Positions 10,218-21,425 of a stretch of 64,000 nucleotides of DNA are shown piece after piece. Location of the stretch: NCBI RefSeq assembly GCF_014529535.1, contig NW_023503972.1, positions 558,001-622,000 on the forward strand. The letters are read 5' to 3'. The translations under genes were made by a program, and so were the position numbers. Each line of letters begins with the position of its first letter. Within the stretch, counting starts at the first letter, position 1. The notes beneath the pieces were generated by a model that ran no database searches, was not told where the DNA came from, and saw only the letters and a program-made list of their open reading frames with translations. This DNA is from Bradysia coprophila. Lineage: Eukaryota; Arthropoda; Insecta; Diptera; Sciaridae.

Positions 10218-12048
10218 ATGTGGCCCGAGGTTGAATCGACGAAAAGTGCTAACAAACGCGAATTGAAGCTCCACGGAGCTGCAATATCCGAAAGGATTGA
10301 CAAAGACGGTCTGGACACATCCATCTTCGATTTGATCAATTTAAATTTACTGAACATCAGTGACACATCGTTGAAAATCCTTCCGCCTCAGATATCTAAC
10401 CTAACAAATTTGCAAACTTTATTGCTGTTCGGCAACGAATTAATCGAATTACCGCAATGTATCGGTAAATTAGACAAATTGAAGGTGCTAGATGTGTCAC
10501 GGAACAAATTGGCATCTTTGCCGCAAGAATTGTCCGAATTGATCAATTTGACTACAATCAATTTGTCGAACAACGAATTAGGTACGGATGTTCGTTGATG
10601 GGGGGTGACCGCGAACCGGATGTTAACAATTTTATTCCCGTTTCAGTGTCATTTCCTATACAATTGAAATTAACCAAATTGGGGCAGTTGGATTTGTCGT
10701 ACAACAAATTGACGGAATTTCCAGACATTTGCAATGAACATTTCGTCAACTTGTCGGAAGTGAGCCTTCAAAATAATGAAATCGTCGAAATTCCGGATGA
10801 CATTCAACAATTGGTCGGCTTAAAGCATTTCAACATGTCAGTTAATCATATCACTGCCTTACCGAAGGCATTAGCAACAATATCCAAACTGAAGGGTAAA
10901 GTTAAAGCAGAAACTGTTTGGTTGTAGTTCATTTGACTAAGCTTTCCGATTGCAGATCTTCATCTCAGTGGCAATCCAATCAGCGATAAGCGTCTGCTGA
11001 AGCTGATCGATCAATGCCGTACGAAACAGGTGACCGATTACGTCAAACAACACGGAAGCGAATCAGCCAAAGATGATGGCAAATCAACCAAAAATCGTCC
11101 AACCAAAAAGCAAACCACAAAAACCACAGTCACATCCGTCCACAAACTGATCGTATGCCGTCACATCGAAGACAGTAGCGCCCGCGTCATTTACATGGAC
11201 AATGTAAAGGATGTTCGACCGTTCATTCTTTGCTGCACGGTGCGTAATGTTAACTTGGACGGTACAAATTTCAAGAAATTTCTACAAATCCAAACCAAAC
11301 TCCACGAAACTGTTTGTGACAAAAGGGAAAAATCGACAATCGCCACACACGATTTGGACAAGGTCAAAGGTGGTGTTGTTAAGTTCACGGCAAGGGATCC
11401 CCGTTTGATTGGAATCATTCCGCTGGGAAAGGCGAAGAAGGTTTCCGCCCAGAAGTTGTATGACAATTTGAAAGCCGAAGCGGAAGCGCTGCGAAAGGAG
11501 AAGAAGCGAAACGTATTTTCGGGTATTCATAAGTACCTGTACATGCTGGACAAAAAGGAGACGTTCGCTTGTGTCGAAGATGGTGAGGGTAATGTTATCA
11601 GTCTACCACCGCTAACAAATGGAGATCTGACTAAGGTTGGTGCACTTGATGCGCTGTGAACTGTGACACAAATTTTTTTTTTCATTTTCTCATTTCACGC
11701 AGATATCTCCAGAGACAACCAATGTATTTATTGAGGTCACCAGCAGCACATCGCTCGGTAAGACCTCAAATTATTTCAATTTGTCTGCCAACGTAATTAA
11801 CCTAATTTGTTTCACGATTAAAAGGTGACTGTCGCACCACTATCGAACTTCTGTTGAAGGAAATGTTGCTGGCCGGTTTCGGTGTTATGGAGAATGTGGA
11901 ATCCAGCGAAGAGACGACCGTACTGAATGTGCTAAACGTTCAGCAAGTTAAGATCACCGATCTGGATGGTAACCTACGAACAGTGTATCCGTCCAAAACG
12001 GATCTTCATTTCGATGAATTGTCGAACATATCAGTTGATAGGGAGTAA
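10218..12048 (+). CDS. LRRC47: leucine-rich repeat protein 47 (LRRs + B3/B4 domain)
   Basis: Five exons: 10218-10581, 10647-10895, 10956-11635, 11703-11757, 11825-12048; all junctions keep phase, giving 523 residues (human LRRC47 is somewhat longer). The start ATG follows an A-rich leader (ACAAAAAATG) that fits an insect Kozak context. Residues about 35-215 are leucine-rich repeats (LQTLLLFGNELIELP, LKVLDVSRNKLASLP, LGQLDLSYNKLTEFP). A Lys/Thr-rich linker (residues 235-265) leads into a B3/B4 domain of the phenylalanyl-tRNA synthetase beta type, seen in QTKLHETVCDKREKSTIATHDLDKVK-like sequence and RDPRLIGIIPL. The combination is specific to LRRC47, whose biochemical role is poorly defined. 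AATAAA occurs about 35 bp after the stop. The gene ends 260 bp from Vps33A, tail to tail. Confidence 0.9.
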
Positions 12049-12309
12049 GCTGTTGTTGACTTAGTTTATTGACTGTTGCGGAAATAAAAGGAATTTTTCC
12101 ATTGAACCGATCCACTTTCTATCGTATTATGACACACCAATCTAGGAAGGTGACTGTCATTCCAGCTATGTTCTTCCAGGGAATGTTTCGATGACGAATT
12201 GGGCAATCAAGAAAAATTCTTTCTCTGCATTCCAACTATCAAAGTTATAATTACGTGATCACGTACAATGTAATAAAAAAAAAAACAGAACCCGAAACTA
12301 CAACCGTCC

Positions 12310-14326
12310 CTACCAGCTGTCGGCTTTCCCGTGTTCCATTAACATTTCCAAAAATGTATTTTTGTTAATTATTTTGGTTGTAGCTATGACGAACTCAACA
12401 TTCGTGTCCTCCTGTTTCGACAGAAACCGTAACGCCGCAATTTCGGCGAACGTGCATCCACCCAAAAAGAACACCAAAATCACTTTCGGCTGATCGCTTT
12501 GCGATATTTCGCTGGTTAACGATCCACGCCGATTGCTGATGTTATGCGATGCTAATTGAAAATCCTCGAATGCCGGTCCGGGCAGACATCCAATGTTGTC
12601 ATTCAGCGATTGCCAACCCATTGGTTTGAGGGACTGTTCAACGATACGAATGGTGAGTGGAGCGTAGAATGAATGCACGTAACTTATGTCTTTCGGATCG
12701 ACTTCCAGGGCATCGTCGACCGTTAAGTTCAGCATCTGAAATATGTTTGATGTTGAGAACGAAATTGGTTACCATAGACGTGACCATACCTTTCTCAAAA
12801 CTCCATACGATCGAGTGCCGCTCTGCACTTTAAGCAGCCCGGCTCGTTCTAAATTTCCTATTGTGAGAAGCGTTTCGATTCCGTAGACTTGTACCAATTC
12901 TCTCTTGTAATACTCCAGCACTTTCGGTTTGAATCCAGAGCCAGCAATGCATTGCATACAAATCAACCGAATGACTGTCTTTAGTGGTGCAGCCTTCGCA
13001 ATTAAATCTTCGATAAACGTGCTGGCTTTGTCCAGATCGGCACACAAAAGGAACTCTTGTTCGCAGGCCAATTCGTCGCGGAAGTCATACGAATCGGTCG
13101 TGTCTTTCACCATTTCAGCAATGGTGGTGTGTGTAGCCACCGACTGTTTATCGGCTAACATATTGGGCAATCGTTCGACGAACCGTTTCATTTCTTGCAC
13201 CGATTTATTACCATGCCGTTCGTCCAATTGACTTCCCACTGATTTCGCATGTCTGGCCAATATCTGACCGATAGCGCCAAAGTTTTTGTCTCTCAGTTCG
13301 GTGTACAAATCCTCGCTGGAATTCAGAACAATCGATTTTTTGTCAGCCGATGACATGCCGGTTTGAAATGGGTCTTCAGATTTGCTGACGAACGGTTCGG
13401 GAGGAAAGTGTGCTGTTGATTGATTAATGCCGAATATTTCGTCGATCAAGCCCTCGTAGGTCAACTGGGTTGTTAAGACGCTCATTTGATCTATTGATCG
13501 GTCCAACAGAATAACCTGATCGATTGCACCCTTGTCCGAATTCATAATTGCTGACTCCTCCTTGCCCATTTGTTTGGTCAGATCCCATACCTTTTGTGCA
13601 AAGATGCCTTTACCGTACACTTTCGGTATTCGACCATAAAGTTTTTGGAGTGAAACCAGCGCAGATGCAGCTATGTACAGACTAGTCGGATCTCCATCAA
13701 TGTGCAGTTCCCTGAAAGTAAATTTATATTTAAATGTCAGGATCAACGTAACAGCATCGAAAGTTCTGTCTGTACCGGTAGCAGTCTTTCAACTCCATCG
13801 ACAGCAGATCATTGTCCACCGGAAATATTTCACATCTAAATTCGCCGACGTTGGTAAAACTTCCGTAGACTTTTCGTATCTTCAAGTGTTTCTCGCACAA
13901 CATCGATATCTTTGGCACGAAAAACAAATGGAATTCCTTTCTCGACTTCGCCGATCGTTTCTCTTCGTGATGAACATTTTCAGCGATAAAGTCCATCAGC
14001 CTTAAATTGGGGCGTGTAATGAAGATAATATGTTTGACATCTATGTCGGCTAGGGAGCCGGGACGAAGCGGCAGCATCTTGATGACATTTCGCTCCTTCA
14101 GAAATGTGTACTTGGTTATCAGACCTACGGGACCGGATAATGAATCATCCCAGACAATGGCCTGAAATGGTATAGATACCGTATTGGCGATGACAAATTT
14201 TTATGTATTCTACAATCACAATACTTTTGTCCCTTCACATTTGTCCAAAATAGAGAGGAGCTCTTTATTGGCAACCTCCTGTAGCAGCGTTAAATTAACT
14301 CTCCAGCTGGATAAATGTGGAAACAT
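12310..14326 (-). CDS. car: vacuolar protein sorting 33A (carnation), Sec1/Munc18 family
   Basis: Five exons on the minus strand: 14326-14225 (ATG), 14161-13776, 13711-12790, 12735-12310 (stop TAG) join in phase to 611 residues; that is four exons, with the first starting MFPHLSSWRVNLTLLQE. Family signatures run through the whole length: LDKCEGTKAIVWDDSLSGP, NIIF/IIFITRPNL, QLTYEGLIDEIFGI, ELYTELRDKNFGAIG, VLEYYKRELVQVYG and the C-terminal VFFLGGCTFAEIAALRFLS. The length matches Vps33A. Vps33A is the SM subunit of HOPS/CORVET, templating SNARE assembly for endosome-lysosome fusion. The similarity is to Vps33A rather than Vps33B because of the AIVWD.. and FFLGGCTFAEIAALRFL blocks. No lesion seen. 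Confidence 0.93.
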
Positions 14327-14791
14327 TTTCTTGTGTCGCCTTCGTAAATAATATAAATTCAAAATAAATAATCGAGAAACTGGTGTCTTAGTGTTGGTGA
14401 GTCCAGTATTTTGACATCTACTCCGTGACACTCACTCTTTATTTTGAATCGAACGCAGTGCTGACAAACTTATATAGAAGATTCTTTGACGAGCACCAGC
14501 ACGACCAGCACCCGGTTTGTTTTTGGTAATAATCAACCACTCTTTAAATTGAATAACAAAATCAGCTCTACTATAAACCCGTCAATTATACCTAAGACAA
14601 AAATCTTCCTTTAAAATATTCGTAGCAAACGAGGGCAGAATGTTCTCTAGCAACACATACAACGCGGAAGCCATTCACCAGTTTCTTTTGTTTTACTATC
14701 AGATTTGACAGGACAACTAAAGCAAAATTTCTCTATCTTTCTCGTCGTTATGTGTGCAGCAAGAGTAACTTTACTGCGCACATAGCCGCGA

Positions 14792-14881
14792 AGGAAACCG
14801 AATTCAAATTCTTATTTTGTTCTCCTGTCAAATTTGACAGCTGAGAAATGTTACAAAATAAAAAATTTAATTCGGTTTCCT
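14792..14881. repeat. 90-bp hairpin
   Basis: AGGAAACCGAATTCAAATT at the left pairs with AATTTAATTCGGTTTCCT at the right, enclosing TTATTTTGT/ACAAAATAA and CTGTCAAATTTGACAG, itself a palindrome. Confidence 0.6.
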
Positions 14882-15361
14882 ACAATGAAACACAAGACTA
14901 GGTATAGACTATTTGGATGAGAGACAAAGAAATGCGGCATGTGTCAAAATAACTGAATTTCAAAGCCCACCGAAACACCATGGTTCCACCTACATAAAAA
15001 CCACATAGCCGAAAGAGCCAAGTCTACAAGAAAAGTGAAAATAACGGTAAAATTCTCTCCCGTAAGCAAATGCTTTCATCTTATTGGCTCAAAATCTCTA
15101 CTGTAAGGCAAATGGCGTTTCCTTATTGGATTGCTTATTTATTATTTGCTCTCTGCACTTGTTTTATAGTGTCAAGTGAGAGCGATATTATTGTATGACT
15201 TGCGGTCGCGGGATCACACGTCAAAATGAGAAAAAAAAACGTAAATTTATTTGGTTTGTATGCAGGATCGGTCTCACAATTTTAGTTTTCATTCATGAAT
15301 TTTTGATAGGCGACCGAGACCAGTTAAATTCAAGGTTATGAACTTTAGGTAGTCCCATTGG

Positions 15362-15560
15362 TTATAGCAATACTCTATCTAGCAAACAAACTCTCAGCTC
15401 TCTGTGTCAAATTCACACCTTATTTCTTTCTATTCTACAAACAATATATTCTACATTTCGAATGACTACGCTGTAATTTACATGTAAATTCCAAAAGTTA
15501 CTTGATTCTTTCAGCACCTCAATAAAAGTAGTTTGTTTGCTAGAGAGAGTGTTGGTTATA
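15362..15560. repeat. inverted repeat, about 30-bp arms
   Basis: TTATAGCAATACTCTATCT followed by AGCAAACAAACT (left) pairs with AGTTTGTTTGCT, AGAGAGAGTGTTGGTTATAA (right). About 140 bp lie between. MITE-like, with no coding sense. Confidence 0.5.
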
Positions 15561-15601
15561 ATCACCTGGTTTTCGCTCACAAAGAACACTATTGCTATAG
15601 G

Positions 15602-15765
15602 TTTTTTCCAAGGCCGTTCAAAATGTCAATCGTCATCCACAGAGAAGCCAACACAACCTCACTTTGAAGTTTTAACGAACAAATTTGTTTAAATTGCGGT
15701 TATGTTTGCTTCTGTGGATGACGGTCGGTTGTTTTCGGCCTGTCGAAATTTGTTTTTACCGTACA
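15602..15765. mobile_element. MITE, GGCCTGTC family, copy A
   Basis: Runs from TTTTTTCCAAGGCCGTTC to TTTTTACCGTAC and carries internal inverted motifs (AATCGTCATCCACAGA against CTGTGGATGACGGT). It is about 90 percent alike by eye to 53455-53613, and its right half recurs at 8831-8888. Confidence 0.65.
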
Positions 15766-15811
15766 CTGATACTTTGATGGAGTGTAGCTGGAATAGTATA
15801 GCAACACTCTT

Positions 15812-16030
15812 AGTCTTAGCACGACAGAGTAAAGTTAACCAGGCAGGAGCGCTGATTTGACTAGAGACCTGAATAATCTAGTAGCCCTATATTTTTTGTG
15901 AACAAAATTTTTCAATTTATGTCAGTGTTCATTTCAGTTCATTTCCATCCAGTGTATTAGGTCCCTTATTTGACGTTTCGAAAATGAACCGCTACTGCCT
16001 GGTTTATTTTATTCTGCCGTGCTCTTAGCA
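15812..16030. mobile_element. MITE with about 35-bp inverted ends
   Basis: Left TCTTAGCACGACAGAGTAAA..AACCAGGCAG pairs with right CTGCCTGGTTTATTTTATTCTGCCGTGCTCTTAGCA. The middle holds CAGTTCATTTCCATCC and other AT-rich sequence with no frame. Confidence 0.55.
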
Positions 16031-16216
16031 TTTAGGTGCACACTGTGAAACTCTGCTACATTTTAAATGACATTTGGTTGTATGATTGTATTGTGTGTCG
16101 TGTGTGTATTAATATGGAGTGATGATTGTTTGTCATTCCAAAAGGAAGAGGTAATTTCTGTTGTGACAGCGGAATTTGTATCCAAAAGCTATAAACTTGG
16201 CAATTTAACATAAAAA

Positions 16217-17119
16217 ATGAATTCAGCTCAAATGAAAGACGAACTTATGCACATGGACGAACGAATCTCAAGCATCTACGATGGAGAATATTTCCGAGTG
16301 ATGCAACGGAAGGACGATATTCTCATTGTAAGTGGCAATATCTACACTAACACAAAACCCGTACAATGATTTCTTCATAATTATATTCATCAGGTGCAAT
16401 GTATCACTTGTGGACCAGACGCACCACAACTAAGAGCTTCCAGGCGCAGTAATGGGAACATACTAAAGCACATTCAACGGCGTCACGGTGAATTACTTTC
16501 AAAAATTCGAGTCGAGAAGAATATTAAATGCAGAGCGCCAGGTCTTCGAAGATCAGTAAAATCGGATTCGACGAGTAAAAACGTTCCACCGAAAACAATC
16601 AATTTATCATCGGCAATTTCGCCCAGCGAACCCAAACCACAGATGGTATACATTGAAGCGTCCGCATCGGATTCGATCGAAAATTTTCAATATTTGGATA
16701 GAACTGAATGCTCGAACGAAGAAAATTTACAACTGTTACAGACTGATGATAATCTCATATCCGAGGAGCAGGAAGCAAGCGATTTCATTAGCCACGACCA
16801 ATTGAACGAAATCAGTAGCGAAGATCATACAATTACGAATAAACATCTGGATGTCAAGTCTGATCACCTGGAATGCGAAGAGTATGACGATTGTCCGGAA
16901 ACAACATGCTCTGACGATGCGAAAACAAAGCAAAACATCAGCAAAGAGTTGATGGAACTGAAAAAGGATCTGATGATGAGGGAATTCGATGAGCTACAAG
17001 AAATGAGACGAGAGAAGCATCGATTCGAAATTGAAATTTTGCGGCGAGAGTTGGAGTTTAAGAAAATTGAGCATCGTAAAAAAATTGAATTGTTGGATAA
17101 ACAGCTGAGAGAAAAGTAA
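16217..17119 (+). CDS. BED-like zinc-finger protein with C-terminal coiled coil
   Basis: Two exons, 16217-16327 (37 codons, ATG in CATAAAAAATG context) and 16394-17119, give 278 residues. A single C2H2-type finger spans residues about 40-67: CITC, then a basic stretch with NILKHIQRRH, i.e. C-x2-C...H-x4-H. That spacing and the preceding EYFRV.. aromatic segment fit a BED finger, often found in transposase-derived and chromatin proteins. The middle is acidic and low complexity. Residues about 215-278 are a highly charged, heptad-like helix (KELMELKKDLMMREF...). AATAAA at about 17141 closes the gene. A DNA-binding role is inferred from the finger; I cannot name an orthologue. Confidence 0.7.
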
Positions 17120-17564
17120 AGTCTAATTTATTGACAGTTGAAATAAAACATTTTATCAATATTACGACTCTTGTCTAATTCGACTTGGCGTCAGCAATAT
17201 AATTTTCGGACAAAATTGAGGGTCTACATATGAACTAGTTGCGACCAATTTCTCTAGTGTTTGAGTGTCTATGTTTCGTGTTCTTTGCCCACTTTATCAA
17301 AGCGAGGATCAAAGTAAAAATTAAATAGAAAAGTCTTCACATTCCAATAAAATCAACCATCCGTCATGCACGGTTTTCGTGATCGATTTGAATGTATGCC
17401 CTTAGTCCTTACTTATAGAGATCTAATTCTTGGGGACAAATGTGTTTTTGGACTACCCTAATGTAGAAGTCGAAGTTTCTTGACTCAGGAATCAGTTTAC
17501 TGCAAAAAACCCACTCTAGCTTTAAGCTCCCGCATCCACCTGTGGAGTCAACACAACGCTATTA
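17120..17564. other. intergenic, nothing seen
   Basis: 3' flank of the zinc-finger gene up to the edge of the large palindrome. No frame, repeat or RNA gene recognised. Confidence 0.5.
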
Positions 17565-20500
17565 CAGTCCCTAAACTTTAAAAATATTTGATTTCAGTAT
17601 ATTTAGCTAATCCTTCTGTCACATCTTTTGACAGCTTTTTACGTTTTAGTACGTTTTCTCTCCCAGCAGCAAAAACCCTATCCCAGTACAAAAAGTATAT
17701 CGAATGCCGCCGCAAATGCATTTAAAAACGAACATTCGTTGAAATACTTTTTTATCACACCAAATCTTTATCATTTTATACAAATATGTTCATCTTTATA
17801 ATAACACAACATCGGTGATTTGCATGCAATTTAAACAAAACCAAATCAATTGTTCATGCATGTTACATTTACATTATGGAAGAGGAATGTCTTATTCTTT
17901 ATCCAAATTTGTGCACAGCTAATTGTGTTTTTCTTTCTTTGTTTAACAAGTGTAACTTTCTGCAATAAGTCACTAGATAAACATTTCGATAAACTACAAA
18001 ATAATTCAATAATATTGTATTGTGGCTTGCCTACGTCTACGATATGCAAATTTATTAAATTTTTGTGGACGAAAGAGCGACGCAATCTCAATAAACTAAA
18101 CAGACATCTGAAACAAATTATGATCGGATCTACTAACCTCTCGTTTTCATACGTTTTGTTCATTATTTCATTATTGTTGCTTGACATTAGAGATTTTTTT
18201 TTTTCATTGTGCAAAAGTCAACCGACAAGAGGACAGCGAATTATAAAACTTGTTCTTCAATTTGTAAATTTTAATTTAATTTTTGTGCTTTATTGTGACT
18301 TTGATATCAATTTCTATCAGTATTTTCGAAATTAGTTCAGCTAAATGCAAAGGAGTTGCGTGTTCAAATGTTGGATTTGTTGTATTAAATCAGTAAAAAT
18401 GTTTTCTGTTTTGATCGTCTACAATCATTGTTTGGAATATTCTGTTTCGAATAGTTAACAATATTATTAACCAAGATGGCTCAGTATGTTTCTCAATTCG
18501 TCGGTCCGAAAATCAATAAATTGAAACAACTTTAAACATTTTGTGACCTTAACGCCATAATATCAGCTGTGGCTCGAAATATAAATACAAAAATCAAATT
18601 AGAATTTCTTACGTGTAGTCGAATTGACTTCAGACATAATTTTGTCATTTCGCTTGCACGTAAGGTGCGAGTTTTTTTAAAAGGAATTTTAACGTGATCT
18701 TATGTGTTTAAAGATTGAATTAATAGCTGATGATGTGTTATGTGACAATAAAGTCACGAAGCGTCGGAAAATGTTTCAATTTTGGATATTTTTGATCGAC
18801 AAATCGAGAGACATGAAACCTCTAAAATGTGCAATAACTATTCGGTATAAGTATTACCGCTGTGCATTTTATATGTGATTATGATGGCCAATAATATTGA
18901 TGATGTCTCTAATATCTGCAAGTTCGAACAAAACGCCTTTACGTTGCAGTTTGTAAATGGATGAATTCCCTAAGATGAAACAACACGCCTTTACGTTTCT
19001 CTTCGTAAATGGAATTGTACAAACGCCTTTACGTTACATTTCGTATAAGGATGAATTCCACTGTAAAGTATTTTTGTACAATCCTTGGGAATTCATCCTT
19101 ATACGAAATGTAACATAAAGGCGTTTGTACAATTCCATTTACGAAGAGAAACGTAAAGGCGTGTTGTTTCATCTTAGGGAATTCATCCATTTACAAACTG
19201 CAACGTAAAGGCGTTTTGTTCGAACTTGCAGATATTAGAGACATCATCAATATTATTGGCCATCATAATCACATATAAAATGCACAGCGGTAATACTTAT
19301 ACCGAATAGTTATTGCACATTTTAGAGGTTTCATGTCTCTCGATTTGTCGATCAAAAATATCCAAAATTGAAACATTTTCCGACGCTTCGTGACTTTATT
19401 GTCACATAACACATCATCAGCTATTAATTCAATCTTTAAACACATAAGATCACGTTAAAATTCCTTTTAAAAAAACTCGCACCTTACGTGCAAGCGAAAT
19501 GACAAAATTATGTCTGAAGTCAATTCGACTACACGTAAGAAATTCTAATTTGATTTTTGTATTTATATTTCGAGCCACAGCTGATATTATGGCGTTAAGG
19601 TCACAAAATGTTTAAAGTTGTTTCAATTTATTGATTTTCGGACCGACGAATTGAGAAACATACTGAGCCATCTTGGTTAATAATATTGTTAACTATTCGA
19701 AACAGAATATTCCAAACAATGATTGTAGACGATCAAAACAGAAAACATTTTTACTGATTTAATACAACAAATCCAACATTTGAACACGCAACTCCTTTGC
19801 ATTTAGCTGAACTAATTTCGAAAATACTGATAGAAATTGATATCAAAGTCACAATAAAGCACAAAAATTAAATTAAAATTTACAAATTGAAGAACAAGTT
19901 TTATAATTCGCTGTCCTCTTGTCGGTTGACTTTTGCACAATGAAAAAAAAAATCTCTAATGTCAAGCAACAATAATGAAATAATGAACAAAACGTATGAA
20001 AGCGAGAGGTTAGTAGATCCGATCATAATTTGTTTCAGATGTCTGTTTAGTTTATTGAGATTGCGTCGCTCTTTCGTCCACAAAAATTTAATAAATTTGC
20101 ATATCGTAGACGTAGGCAAGCCACAATACAATATTATTGAATTATTTTGTAGTTTATCGAAATGTTTATCTAGTGACTTATTGCAGAAAGTTACACTTGT
20201 TAAACAAAGAAAGAAAAACACAATTAGCTGTGCACAAATTGGGATAAAGAATAAGACATTCCTCTTCCATAATGTAAATGTAACATGCATGAACAATTGA
20301 TTTGGTTTTGTTTAAATTGCATGCAAATCACCGATGTTGTGTTATTATAAAGATGAACATATTTGTATAAAATGATAAAGATTTGGTGTGATAAAAAAGT
20401 ATTTCAACGAATGTTCGTTTTTAAATGCATTTGCGGCATTCGATATACTTTTTGTACTGGGATAGGGTTTTTGCTGCTGGGAGAGAGAACGTACTAAAAC

Positions 20501-20578
20501 GTAAAAAGCTGTCAAAAGATGTGACAGAAGGATTAGCTAAATATACTGAAATCAAATATTTTTAAAGTTTAGGGACTG
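17565..20578. mobile_element. 3.0-kb near-perfect palindrome, giant foldback element
   Basis: The left arm (17565-19060) and right arm (19087-20578) are inverted copies differing at only a few positions (for example GCCGCCGCAAATGC against GCCGCAAATGC), around a 26-bp spacer at 19061-19086. The ends are CAGTCCCTAAACTTTAAAAA and its inverse. TATTA stands immediately outside each end (17560-17564 and 20579-20583), compatible with a 5-bp duplication or a TA-type duplication. Open frames of 113-161 codons (17846-18335 and its mirror at 19901-20296) are the same sequence read in both arms, very rich in F, L, I and K, and I recognise no transposase. I therefore read it as a non-autonomous foldback element; a transcript through it would form a 1.5-kb hairpin. 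Confidence 0.85.
18925..19225. repeat. tandem CGCCTTTACGTT units flanking the palindrome centre
   Basis: Each arm ends, next to the centre, in three units of roughly 50-60 bp sharing CGCCTTTACGTT...CGTA(T/A)A..GGATGAATTCC. The units are mirrored in the other arm. Confidence 0.7.
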
Positions 20579-20854
20579 TATTATCATTTTTCTTCACAGA
20601 AAAATAGATTGGAGGGTCGATATTGAATCAGAGAGTTCAGATGACGTTGTTGCATTCGTTGTAGGTAAGCGAATCTGCAAAGTCAAACGGAACCATCAGG
20701 TGAATTCGAGTGCAGAGTGCAAGTCCACTTCCGTGCAGTACTTACGATCTCAATTTTGTTCAGTGTTAAAACACTTCTTCAACATTCATCCTATCATATC
20801 CACCACATTCCGTTAATTCTATAGAAATCATTAGCGCTGCAACGAACGAATTAT

Positions 20855-21076
20855 GCTTGATTTCCACTTAAGATGTTTTGCCTCCGTTTAGCTAATTGTT
20901 CAAAGAGTAAACTGAGAGCAAATGGAGTGTAAACGGAGTTAGTGGAAATCAAGACTAAGTCTTGATATTAACTTACGAAAAAAACACTCAGTTTACTCTT
21001 TAAGCAATAGAAAATCGGCGTGGTTTAGCTAAACGGAGGCGAACGGAGTGGGTTTTTTTGTAAGTGGAATTCAAGC
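20855..21076. mobile_element. MITE with about 70-bp inverted arms (CTCCGT family)
   Basis: GCTTGATTTCCACTTA..GCCTCCGTTTAGCTAA..AAAGAGTAAACTGAG on the left is mirrored by CTCAGTTTACTCTTTAAGC..TTAGCTAAACGGAGGC..TAAGTGGAATTCAAGC on the right. Between the arms a further inverted block (GTAAACGGAGTTAGTGGAAATCAAGAC) suggests a partial internal duplication. Related in core motif to 1098-1214. Confidence 0.65.
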
Positions 21077-21425
21077 CTTGCGTTGCTGCACTTAGATTTA
21101 CCCGGAAAGTGGGTTCCGTAGTTTTTGTGATCCGTTTAAAATTTGCAATACCTTCACATAAAAACTTTGAATAGTGTGCTCGACACTCATAAATAGTCCC
21201 GCCTTATACATTTTTGTGTGGTAACGAAGCCACTCTGCAAATAATTTTTTTTAAATGATACCACATTCCGTCGAACTACGACCATCCTAACAACTTTTCA
21301 AGTGGTGGCATCGGCTTGGTATACAGTTTCACCTTATCGCGACCACAGAACAATGATTCATTGATCGCATACCTCGAATATACCCTCTTCTGTCATTTTG
21401 ACGTCTAGTACAATATCAATTCAAA

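Larger units (their letters stand above)
14327..16216. other. intergenic upstream of Vps33A; several hairpin elements
   Basis: No gene seen. Short inverted repeats occupy much of the interval (14792-14881, 15362-15560, 15602-15765, 15812-16030). It is the common 5' flank of the divergent Vps33A (-) and the zinc-finger gene (+). Confidence 0.55.

Noticed and set aside
17846-18335. 161-codon frame in the palindrome arm as a transposase
   Set aside because: It is F/L/I/K-rich, has no DDE or zinc-finger motif, and its mirror copy is simply the same DNA in the other arm.
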